Source: Candidatus Poribacteria bacterium
Lineage (GTDB): Bacteria > Poribacteria > WGA-4E > WGA-3G
NCBI GenBank assembly: GCA_022821495.1
Contig: JAJEDN010000007.1
Location: 1-50,563, forward strand
Reading direction: 5' to 3'
DNA length: 50,563 nucleotides
Shown: positions 44,198 to 50,563 of the stretch, one piece after another
How positions within the stretch are numbered: position 1 is the first letter of the stretch
How the letters are laid out: every line of letters starts with the position of its first letter
Translations under genes and position numbers: made by a program
The notes under the pieces: model-generated
The model's database searches: none
The model's input: only the letters and a program-made list of their open reading frames with translations
What the model was told of the DNA's origin: nothing

Positions 44198-44241
44198 TTT
44201 TTACTTCCTTTCAGCAAGATACGCGCGCCTGCAAAGCGCGC

Positions 44242-44913
44242 CTACACATTATCTGGGCCTTGCACTTTATCGACAAAAATTTGTTTCGCAACCTCACGAC
44301 CGATAACCACCTGCTGTCCAGCAATATCAATAGTAAAGGGGCCTTCAAAAGGGGCAACTTCAATCACACTGAACGCAGTACCCGGATACAGATTAAAACT
44401 GCCGATATGTCGGAGCAATGCTGAATCGTTGTCGCTTACTTCCGCAACAACACAGGATTGACCATCCTGCAGATCTGTCATTGGAATGGATGCTGTCCGT
44501 GTCACAACGCCGTTTTTATCGGGTATCGGGGCACCATGTGGATCGGCAGTCGGATAGCCGAGAAACTCGTCCATCCGCGCTTCCACGTCTTCCGAAATGA
44601 CATGCTCCAATTTCTCGGCTTCATCGTGAACCCCATCCCACGGCACGCCGAGTGCTGTGAACAGATAAAGTTCCAACAAACGATGGTGTCGGATGATTTC
44701 GAGCGCAATCGCTTTCCCCGCATCCGTTAGTGTCACTCCCCGGTAACGTTCGTAACGCACCAGTTTCATCGCCTTCAGTTTTTTGACCATCCCTGTAGCA
44801 GACGCAGGCCTCACATCAAGGTACTCCGCTAAAATGCCTGTCGAGACCTTACCGCCCTTTTCTTGTAACTTATAAATCGACTTGAGATAATCCTCTGCTG
44901 CATGTGTAAGCAT
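44242..44913 (-). CDS. DtxR-family metal-dependent repressor
   Basis: A 223-residue DtxR/IdeR-type regulator. The winged helix is VSTGILAEYLDVRPASATGM then VKKLKAMKLVRYERYRGVTL. The dimerisation/metal domain has AIALEIIRHHRLLELYLF, AEKLEHVISEDVEARMDEFL with the usual Glu/His/Cys-region ligands, and GYPTADPHGAPIP. A FeoA/SH3-like domain ends the protein. The ATG at 44913 with GGAAAG is preferred to a TTG at 44925. It is the first gene of the metal operon and should bind the palindrome at 45034. Confidence 0.94.
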   Translation of the reverse strand: MLTHAAEDYLKSIYKLQEKGGKVSTGILAEYLDVRPASATGMVKKLKAMKLVRYERYRGVTLTDAGKAIALEIIRHHRLLELYLFTALGVPWDGVHDEAEKLEHVISEDVEARMDEFLGYPTADPHGAPIPDKNGVVTRTASIPMTDLQDGQSCVVAEVSDNDSALLRHIGSFNLYPGTAFSVIEVAPFEGPFTIDIAGQQVVIGREVAKQIFVDKVQGPDNV

Positions 44914-44925
44914 TGATCTTTCCAA

Positions 44926-45033
44926 TGCGCTCCTGAAATATACAAAGCATATAGTTCACGGTGCGCTTGTAGGTGTCCCACCTACTGAGTTTTAGGCACT
45001 CTGTGCCGTAATTATTAGAAATGCCAACAAACT
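44926..45033 (-). promoter_or_regulatory. Leader of the metal operon with a short hairpin
   Basis: About 110 bases lie between the promoter and the repressor start. They include the hairpin GTAGGTG-TCC-CACCTAC (44969-44985), of the same GTAGG-palindrome type as 9248 and 42100. I see no recognisable riboswitch. Confidence 0.4.
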
Positions 45034-45053
45034 AATTTAGGCATACCTAAATT
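45034..45053. promoter_or_regulatory. DtxR-type operator
   Basis: AATTTAGGCATACCTAAATT: perfect 8-bp arms AATTTAGG/CCTAAATT around CATA. DtxR/IdeR/MntR-type operators have TTAGG..CCTAA symmetry. It overlaps three bases of the -10 box and the expected transcription start, so binding would block the promoter. This implies the repressor controls itself, the exporter and the importer together. Confidence 0.8.
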
Positions 45054-45079
45054 ATATATCATACAAAGAAAATTGTCAA
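45051..45079 (-). promoter_or_regulatory. Consensus promoter of the metal operon
   Basis: Minus strand: TTGACA (45079-45074), exactly 17 bp, TATAAT (45056-45051). Both hexamers match consensus perfectly, meaning strong expression unless repressed. Confidence 0.8.
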
Positions 45080-45113
45080 ATTTTTAATGTGCCTTACAAA
45101 TCTGAAATCGTTG

Positions 45114-46166
45114 TTAGAATTCGTTGAATACTTTTACAGGTTGTCCCGATTCAATAGATTCCCAAGCCGCTACACCGACAGCAATAGATTTCGCGCCATC
45201 AATCACATTCGGAGCGGGTTCCAAATCCTCCTCAAGACACTCCTGGAAATGCCGCATATACCGGATTACCGTCTGTCCGTGTCCATAAACGCTTGTGTCT
45301 ATCTCAGGTGGGCAGATCACTTCAAAAGGCTCCCTGGTGGCCATTTTATCAAGCATCAACTTGACGTGTCCCTCTTTGTTGTCCGTAAAATCTCCAATTA
45401 CCGTCCCTTTACTTCCGAAGACGGAGATCTGCTGCATCGGCATCGGCGGATGGACAACATCGTAAAGTCCCATCGCTCTCGCAATCTGTCCGCTCTTAAA
45501 CTTCAAGTTGAGAAAGAAATTATTCTTTATCGGGTATTCCGGTGTAAGTAAGCCTTTCGTCCCATAGGCATGCACCTCATCTACATCACCGAGGAGACAG
45601 CGCAATAGGTCAACAGGATGCACAATACCGCCGAACATCAAATCTTGCGGTTCATGGAGTCGCCACGGCGTGAAATCATAAACCTCTCGCATGTCGTGGA
45701 CATAATAGGCATCCGCCAGCATAATGTCGCCTAAATCACCGTCATCGAGGAAGCCTTTCATCGTCAAAAACTGGAGATCAAACCGCATTGACTGCCCGAC
45801 AAGGAATTTGACTTTATGCTCGCGCACCAGATCCACCAAGCGTTGTGCGTCGTCTAACTTGGTCACCATTGGCTTTGTGCAAATGACATGTTTCCCCGCT
45901 TCAATCGCAGCGACGCAATGTTCGGCATGCAAATGGTCCGGCGAATAGATGGCGACGACAGAAATATCATCACGCTGCACGAGTTCTCGGTAATCCGTTG
46001 TCCAAAAATCTACACCGATTTGGTTGGCGTAGTTCTCAAGCACATCTGCCCGCTTTGCACAGATACCGCGGAGTTCATATTTCAAGTCCGGTACATCTTT
46101 TAACAGGATCGCAGTTGAACCCATATTGGTGGGATTCATCCCAATAACGCCTAATCCTATAGTCAT
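45114..46166 (-). CDS. Gfo/Idh/MocA-family oxidoreductase, TKP variant
   Basis: A 350-residue Rossmann-fold oxidoreductase. The nucleotide-binding start is unusual (GLGVIGMNPTNMGSTAILL instead of GxGxxG), and the EKP motif is TKP (HVICTKPMVTK). VAIYSPDHLHAEHCVAAIEA and FGGIVHPVDLLRCLLGDVDE are family-typical. Substrate unknown. AGAGGAGATACAAA precedes the ATG. It stands alone between the metal operon and the TRAP gene. Confidence 0.9.
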   Translation of the reverse strand: MTIGLGVIGMNPTNMGSTAILLKDVPDLKYELRGICAKRADVLENYANQIGVDFWTTDYRELVQRDDISVVAIYSPDHLHAEHCVAAIEAGKHVICTKPMVTKLDDAQRLVDLVREHKVKFLVGQSMRFDLQFLTMKGFLDDGDLGDIMLADAYYVHDMREVYDFTPWRLHEPQDLMFGGIVHPVDLLRCLLGDVDEVHAYGTKGLLTPEYPIKNNFFLNLKFKSGQIARAMGLYDVVHPPMPMQQISVFGSKGTVIGDFTDNKEGHVKLMLDKMATREPFEVICPPEIDTSVYGHGQTVIRYMRHFQECLEEDLEPAPNVIDGAKSIAVGVAAWESIESGQPVKVFNEF

Positions 46167-46202
46167 TTTGTATCTCCTCTTTGAATCAGTTGACGTGTTG
46201 CT

Positions 46203-46231
46203 ATTCTATCACAACTGTTTTTTATCTGCAA
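46203..46231 (-). promoter_or_regulatory. Predicted promoter of the TKP-variant oxidoreductase gene
   Basis: Minus strand: TTGCAG (46231-46226), 17 bp, TAGAAT (46208-46203), about 37 bp before the start codon. Confidence 0.5.
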
Positions 46232-46260
46232 GCAGGGAACTGATTTGCTTTGAAAACCAC

Positions 46261-46289
46261 TTGTTTTCTGTACTAATTTGGGGTAATAT
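46261..46289 (+). promoter_or_regulatory. Predicted promoter of the TRAP permease gene
   Basis: TTGTTT (46261-46266), 17 bp, TAATAT (46284-46289), about 30 bp before the ATG; divergent from the promoter at 46203. Confidence 0.4.
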
Positions 46290-46319
46290 TGTTAACAGAA
46301 AACACGTAGTGGAGAAAGA

Positions 46320-48218
46320 ATGACACAAACTGAAACGAGAGACGATGCTAACTTTGAAACGCTACAGCGACCCGAATTAGAAAAAAGATATAAATGGATT
46401 TTTGAACTCGGTGCAGCCGGGCTTGTCCTTTATTATATCTATAGTGCTGGTTTCGGTAGCGCCAGCGAGCAGTACCACCTCGGTCTTTACCTCCTTCTAA
46501 CCTACGCACTCATCGGTATCGTTTACCGATGCCGAAAAAGTTCGCCAGCCGCTCGACCCTCTGTGCTGGATTTTTTGCTCATCGTAGGCAGTATTTTTAC
46601 CATCGGCTATTGGATGGTAGAGTATCCGAACCTCGCCAATCGTGCAGGCAATTATAACCCGCTCGATATTTTCGTAGGTGCGATCGCGATCGTCATCAGT
46701 TTTGAGGTGAGCCGACGGACCGTCGGTTGGGCACTCCCTATCATTGCGGTGGTCGGTATCCTCTACGCGCTCTTTGGGAGAGCCATGCCGGACGCTATCG
46801 CGCACAAAGGCTTTGAACTCCGCCGGATAATCGAATACTGTTTCTTCAGTCAAGCAGGGGTCTTCGGCATTATGGCAAACGTGATGGCAACCTATGTGAT
46901 CCTGTTTATCTTTTTCGGGGCGTTTCTGGAGAAATCTGGGGTTGGGCAATTCTTTATTAATCTACCGATGGCTTTAGCCGGTCGTTCAGCAGGCGGGGCA
47001 GCGAAAGTCTCGGTGATGACCTCCGGTTTTTTCGGCTCTGTTGCCGGAAGTGCGATTGCGAACACAGTCGCTACCGGAACATTCACGATTCCGTTGATGA
47101 AACGCACCGGATTTCGTCCACACGTTGCCGGGGCGGTCGAGGCTTCTGCTTCTGTAGGTGGGCAGTTTTTACCACCAGTGATGGGGGCAGGTGCATTCCT
47201 AATAGCAGAACGGACAGGCTTACCCTACAGTCAAATCGCGCTCCTATCTATCGTGCCAGCGGTTCTCTATTTTTTATCTGTCTGGGTAATGGTGCATTGT
47301 GAAGCCAAAAAGCAGGGACTCGAACGGATACCAGAAACAGAAATCCCGAAATTCGGGCAACTCCTTAAAAGCGGTTGGTATTACTTACTGCCCTTATTGA
47401 CGCTCATCGGGATCTTGATCGCTGGCTATACCGCCTACAAAGCCGCATTCTTCGCGATTCTCGTTACGATCGGTGTGAGCTATTTCCGTCGGGAGACACG
47501 ACTGACACCGGGCCGAATCTGGGAAGCGATGGTCAGTGGCGCGAAAAATTCGCTCGCCATCGGGGGCGCTGTTGGTACGATCGGTATCATCGTCGCTGTT
47601 ATTGATTTGACAGGTTTAGGACGGATATTCCCAGAATTAGTGTTGACAGTCGCAGGGACAAACAAGGCGATCGCTATTTTGCTGCTCGCTATCGCTTCGC
47701 TGGTACTCGGAATGGGGATTCCTGTCACCGCTGCGTATCTGATTACCTCCGAACTCGCTGTGCCGATCCTAACGTCCCCGGAGATGGGTATTCCGATCAT
47801 CGCGGCGCATCTGATTATCTTCTGGCTCAGCCAAGATTCCAATATCACACCACCCGTCGCGTTAGGGGCTTATGCAGGTGCTGCAATCGCGCGTGCGGAT
47901 CCGTGGAAAACGGGGTGGGCATGCTTCAAATTCGCGAAACTTCTCTATATCATGCCGTTGTTGTTTGCCTACACGCACATCCTATTCACAGAAGGCACCC
48001 CCGAACAATACGTACTATCTGTCGTATCTGCTATCGTTGGGACTATCATTTTCTCGATTGTGACGATGGGATACTTTGTCCGTAAAACACACTGGGCTGA
48101 GTGGATACTGCTCGCACTTGCGGCGTTCCTTGCGTACATCTACAACATCTGGACGTTCATTTTGGCGATAGTGCTGGTCGCAGTTGTGTATATTGTTCAG
48201 AAACGTTCAGAGTCGTAG
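46320..48218 (+). CDS. TRAP transporter fused 4TM-12TM permease (TAXI type)
   Basis: A 632-residue membrane protein with about 16 TM segments. The first four (about 25-145) correspond to the small DctQ-like subunit and the rest to DctM. Landmarks are SGFFGSVAGSAIANTVATGT, GGQFLPPVMGAGAFLIAERT, LVLGMGIPVTAAYLI and FWLSQDSNITPPVALGAYAG, diagnostic of the fused TAXI-type permease. It takes up organic acids or related solutes with a sodium gradient. The TAXI solute-binding protein is not next to it. GGAGAAAGA precedes the ATG. Confidence 0.95.
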   Translation: MTQTETRDDANFETLQRPELEKRYKWIFELGAAGLVLYYIYSAGFGSASEQYHLGLYLLLTYALIGIVYRCRKSSPAARPSVLDFLLIVGSIFTIGYWMVEYPNLANRAGNYNPLDIFVGAIAIVISFEVSRRTVGWALPIIAVVGILYALFGRAMPDAIAHKGFELRRIIEYCFFSQAGVFGIMANVMATYVILFIFFGAFLEKSGVGQFFINLPMALAGRSAGGAAKVSVMTSGFFGSVAGSAIANTVATGTFTIPLMKRTGFRPHVAGAVEASASVGGQFLPPVMGAGAFLIAERTGLPYSQIALLSIVPAVLYFLSVWVMVHCEAKKQGLERIPETEIPKFGQLLKSGWYYLLPLLTLIGILIAGYTAYKAAFFAILVTIGVSYFRRETRLTPGRIWEAMVSGAKNSLAIGGAVGTIGIIVAVIDLTGLGRIFPELVLTVAGTNKAIAILLLAIASLVLGMGIPVTAAYLITSELAVPILTSPEMGIPIIAAHLIIFWLSQDSNITPPVALGAYAGAAIARADPWKTGWACFKFAKLLYIMPLLFAYTHILFTEGTPEQYVLSVVSAIVGTIIFSIVTMGYFVRKTHWAEWILLALAAFLAYIYNIWTFILAIVLVAVVYIVQKRSES

Positions 48219-48227
48219 CCGCTACCT

Positions 48228-49109
48228 TTACGGGGGGTCAACAATCTCTTGAAGTCGTTGGAGGAGTGCTTCGGCGGCTTGACGTTTTTCTCCCAGATTG
48301 AATTGCTCGACTGCCTGTCCAGCGCGGAAGGTATTCCCTCGGTAATAACGCAAGAAAACAATGCCTACCCACAATGCGGCATCTGTATAGTGTCCATCTA
48401 ACACTGCGTCAACGGCAAGAAAACCGAACGCGCCGTTGAGTACAATCGCATTTAATCCACCTCGCCAATCGCCGGCGTACACGTGTCCAGCACCGGGAAT
48501 TATTTTCGACAATACGCTCGCAACCCTAACAGATTTCTGTGGTATATTGAGAGCCGAATCAAAGAGTGTGTCAAGCCTTTCATCAGTGGTATAGCTGCGT
48601 AGAACTTCGCGCGCCGCTTCCCACCGAAATTGGTAGATATAGGTAACGGCTTGCAAGAAAAGCGCGCGACGGTAAAGTGGGACGGAAGGGTCTCTGAGCA
48701 TGACTTTAATCAGTTCCAGTTGTGCAAGATCGTAATTCTGTGTAGCGATGAGTGTCACCGCGAGTTCCAACTGGTACTCCGATTTTGATTCACTATCTAT
48801 GGCGTAATGCGTTGCGATCCGCAGGGCATTAACGGCTTCTATCCATAAACTTTGTGCCCTATAGGCAAGTCCGATGTTGTAGTAGACTTCACCGATACGC
48901 GGATCGTGTGGATGGAAAAAGAGGAAGCGTTTATATTCGGTGATGGCAGCATCGTGATTGCCCTGTGCAGCGAGATGTCTGCCGAGGGATAACGGGAGTT
49001 CTTCCGCGACTGCCATAAAACTGCAGAAGAGTGAAAGGGGCCCGATGAATAAAAAGGATATAAACTTGTTCAAAATCTTATATACTTGACGTTGAATTTC
49101 TAAGTTCAT
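48228..49109 (-). CDS. Exported TPR-repeat protein with C-terminal membrane region
   Basis: About 293 residues. A hydrophobic segment (about 18-35, ending MAVAEE) is probably a signal peptide. TPR-like repeats follow (NHDAAITEYKRFLFFHPHDP, then IGEVYYNIGLAYRAQSLWIE and IATQNYDLAQLELIKVMLRD). The C-terminal third has SKIIPGAGHVYAGDWRGGLN and two or three hydrophobic segments, the arrangement of DUF5683-type envelope proteins. The ATG at 49109 overlaps the stop of the sigma-like ORF by one base (TGATG) and has no Shine-Dalgarno, so translation is probably coupled. Function unknown. Confidence 0.8.
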   Translation of the reverse strand: MNLEIQRQVYKILNKFISFLFIGPLSLFCSFMAVAEELPLSLGRHLAAQGNHDAAITEYKRFLFFHPHDPRIGEVYYNIGLAYRAQSLWIEAVNALRIATHYAIDSESKSEYQLELAVTLIATQNYDLAQLELIKVMLRDPSVPLYRRALFLQAVTYIYQFRWEAAREVLRSYTTDERLDTLFDSALNIPQKSVRVASVLSKIIPGAGHVYAGDWRGGLNAIVLNGAFGFLAVDAVLDGHYTDAALWVGIVFLRYYRGNTFRAGQAVEQFNLGEKRQAAEALLQRLQEIVDPP

Positions 49110-49390
49110 CAAGAGACATTCAACTGGACTTTGGTGTGCCTATATTGCAGGCATCGGTTAATAACAATCCGATACAGCCACGTTCCAAATGCTGTTTGAC
49201 CTTGAAACGCTTTAATGTGTTGGCGGGCTCCTGAGAACGTCGCGTGTGTTACACCTTCAGCATCTCTCGGATTGCCAAGCATTCGGTGTGCGACTTCATA
49301 AATCTTAGGACGATGACGTTTGATCAACTCATCGAACGCCTCGTCATCACCTGCTGCTGCTTTTCGGACGTAAACATCATCAGGAATCAT
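49109..49390 (-). CDS. Sigma-region-2-only ECF-like protein, truncated
   Basis: 93 residues matching only sigma-70 region 2: FDELIKRHRPKIYEVAHRML, then DAEGVTHATFSGARQHIKAF and FGTWLYRIVINRCLQYR. The usual DAEDVTQETF core has drifted (Gly, His and Ala replace Asp, Gln and Glu), and region 4, needed for -35 recognition, is absent. Either a decayed sigma gene or a small regulator; coupling to the TPR gene argues that it is still translated. Confidence 0.65.
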   Translation of the reverse strand: MIPDDVYVRKAAAGDDEAFDELIKRHRPKIYEVAHRMLGNPRDAEGVTHATFSGARQHIKAFQGQTAFGTWLYRIVINRCLQYRHTKVQLNVS

Positions 49391-49583
49391 AGCGTTTACC
49401 TCTTAAGATGTCGTTTAGTCTATAGCATAAACCTTCACACTTGATTTGTCAAACTTATTTTCTTTAATTCCGTATTCACGAACATTTTTCAAATTCAGAT
49501 GTCTAAAAATATAGCAAACCCGAATACGCCACGCCGATTTTAAGCGCGTGTGCTTCCTCCCTAAAAGAAAGGGAATTTTTAAC

Positions 49584-50186
49584 ATGGAAACAGAAATAAT
49601 TAAACAATCAGGAGACTTCGTTAACACACGCATGAAATCACTCTTCGTCGCACAAGACAAAAAACCCGCTCGCTTAAAAGAAATCAATTTCGCTCGTCTC
49701 ACACCTTTCCAACGCGGCTTGATCGTTACCGACGGAACCGTCACTCGGTTCATTGAAGCGTACACGTTCGCACCGGTAGAGGTTGTCCTGCTCGATCAAA
49801 AGCGGCAGACTTTATCCAGTGACAACAATTGGCTTCAACTGCCTGCCGGCGAAGAAGTCATCTCACGACAAGTAACACTCCAAACGCAACGAGAATCGGC
49901 ATCAACCCCTATAATTCATACGTATGCAGACTCGCTAATTGCCCTCAAACGCCTACCGAAACCCGTTTTGGAGGGTTTAGAATCCGATAAACAGGGATTG
50001 GGGAGGCTTTTGCAGCACAGTGGTTTAGAGACTCGGCGCGAGTTACTCTGGTGTGGTATTGAGATTTTAAAGGATATGCCACCAGCCATTGCACATCTTG
50101 AAGGCGAGACGTTTATCAGTCGTGCCTATTTGGTGCTCGCAAATCAAGAACCGCTGATGCTGATTAATGAAAAATTTCCATTATGA
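49584..50186 (+). CDS. DUF98 (Rv2949c-like) chorismate pyruvate-lyase family protein
   Basis: A 200-residue protein from the ATG at 49584, with GAAAGGGA upstream. Family landmarks are LTPFQRGLIVTDGTVTRFIE, the Arg in ISRQVTL after LPAGEEV, and FISRAYLVLANQEPLMLINE. Rv2949c and relatives release pyruvate from chorismate to give 4-hydroxybenzoate. The product could feed a quinone or glycolipid pathway. No ubi or glycolipid genes are adjacent. The start at 49548 is rejected because it lacks a ribosome-binding site. Confidence 0.85.
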   Translation: METEIIKQSGDFVNTRMKSLFVAQDKKPARLKEINFARLTPFQRGLIVTDGTVTRFIEAYTFAPVEVVLLDQKRQTLSSDNNWLQLPAGEEVISRQVTLQTQRESASTPIIHTYADSLIALKRLPKPVLEGLESDKQGLGRLLQHSGLETRRELLWCGIEILKDMPPAIAHLEGETFISRAYLVLANQEPLMLINEKFPL

Positions 50187-50188
50187 TG

Positions 50189-50266
50189 GTTATCAGTTGT
50201 CAGTTTTCAGTCATCAGTTAAGAGGTTCTTGTGGTCCCGAACTGATAACCGAAAACGGATAACTAT
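50189..50266. repeat. TATCAGTT/AACTGATAA palindromic repeat
   Basis: GTTATCAGTTGTCAGTTTTC on the left faces GAACTGATAACCGAAAAC on the right, around AAGAGGTTCTT. It is the same design as 18244-18334 and again immediately precedes the leader of an exported-protein gene. Confidence 0.65.
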
Positions 50267-50287
50267 TAAGAAAGGAGAGTATCTCTA

Positions 50288-50563
50288 ATGAAATTTCGGA
50301 TTCCAATCATGACCCTTGGCATACTGCTATTAGCCGTATCATTCTGCTTCGGGCACGGTGACAGAGAGGTCGCAGAAGACCAAGTAACGGTAAACTCGAC
50401 GGGTTACTGGATCTATAACGACCTCGCTAAAGGATATGCCCAAGCAGAAGAGACAGGACAACCCATGCTCGTCGTTTTTCGCTGAGTACCGTGAGAGTCC
50501 TGCCAAGGCTTCGACGAACAGGTTGTTCGTCACGACAAAGAAATTAAAGACTTGATGGAGCAG
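50288..50563 (+). CDS. Probable selenoprotein: exported thioredoxin-like protein with two in-frame TGA codons (partial, runs off the window)
   Basis: The ATG at 50288 follows AAAGGAGAG. A signal peptide (about 1-22, ending FCFG) is followed by GYWIYNDLAKGYAQAEETGQ and the strand PMLVVFR. TGA then occurs at 50483-50485 and 50492-50494. The frame stays open and coding-like to the window edge: x-V-P-x-ESCQGFDEQVVRHDKEI, with x the TGA positions (66 and 69). In thioredoxin-like folds this strand is followed by CxxC, so the motif reads UVPU with Cys72 three residues on. A hairpin with a GGT loop (50513-50531) lies 18 bases after the second TGA. Alternatives are a pseudogene with two nonsense changes or a short 65-residue product. 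Confidence 0.7.
50513..50531 (+). promoter_or_regulatory. Candidate bacterial SECIS element
   Basis: GACGAACA-GGT-TGTTCGTC: a perfect 8-bp stem with a 3-base GGU apical loop. The loop begins 26 nt after the second TGA and 35 nt after the first, within the window described for bacterial SECIS elements. GGU in the loop is the feature SelB recognises in E. coli fdhF. It lies inside the coding frame, as bacterial SECIS elements do. Confidence 0.65.

Overview
The window looks like a chromosomal segment of an uncultured bacterium. The best guess is Candidatus Poribacteria or a close relative. This rests on gene style, not on a marker gene: many Gfo/Idh/MocA oxidoreductases, sugar-phosphate isomerases, sulfatases, PhyH-type dioxygenases, Uma2 proteins, LamG proteins and LRR lipoproteins, with short palindromic repeats between genes. 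No rRNA, tRNA, CRISPR array, phage or transposase gene was found. Promoters of the TTGACA / 16-18 bp / TATAAT type can be read in front of many genes.

Region 1 (1-6.6 kb) is housekeeping. It holds a DGGGP-synthase-like UbiA prenyltransferase translationally coupled to a SpoU/TrmH methyltransferase, then a geranylgeranylglyceryl-phosphate synthase and grpE-dnaJ-prmA. The first and third genes are consecutive steps of archaeal-type ether-lipid synthesis. A small membrane-anchored di-heme protein follows on the other strand. Region 2 (6.6-12.2 kb) is patchier: a PIG-L deacetylase, a tandem PurS-domain protein, a methyltransferase, an SMP-30 protein, a Uma2 remnant and a PLD/SNF2 helicase that lost its C-terminal half.

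Region 3 (12.2-30.6 kb) is a plus-strand carbohydrate and surface block. It includes Gfo/Idh enzymes, TIM-barrel isomerases, a PL22 oligogalacturonate-lyase-like propeller, a UxuA-like mannonate dehydratase homologue, a sulfatase, a PhyH protein whose iron-binding Asp is Gly, a phosphodiesterase-like AP-superfamily enzyme, beta/gamma-crystallin and LamG proteins, an LRR lipoprotein followed by a collapsed paralogue, and a DegT aminotransferase. Together they suggest uptake and breakdown of uronate-rich, possibly sulfated polysaccharide.

Region 4 (30.6-46.2 kb) is mostly on the minus strand. It has an octaheme HAO-family cytochrome c with an internally duplicated 8-TM partner, an ECF sigma factor, an ABC-2 permease, a LamG protein and a DUF255-DsbD-alpha fusion. 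Next comes a compact metal operon: DtxR repressor, ferritin-VIT transporter, TroA-type binding protein, ATPase and two permeases, the last fused to a regulator-like tail. It is read from a consensus promoter overlapped by a DtxR-type palindrome.

Region 5 (46.3-50.6 kb) holds a fused TRAP permease, a TPR protein coupled to a sigma-region-2-only ORF, and a DUF98 chorismate-lyase-like gene. At the right edge is the start of a probable selenoprotein. Two in-frame TGA codons sit where a thioredoxin-like CxxC would be, followed by an 8-bp hairpin with a GGT loop. This and the ether-lipid gene pair are the most interesting items in the window.
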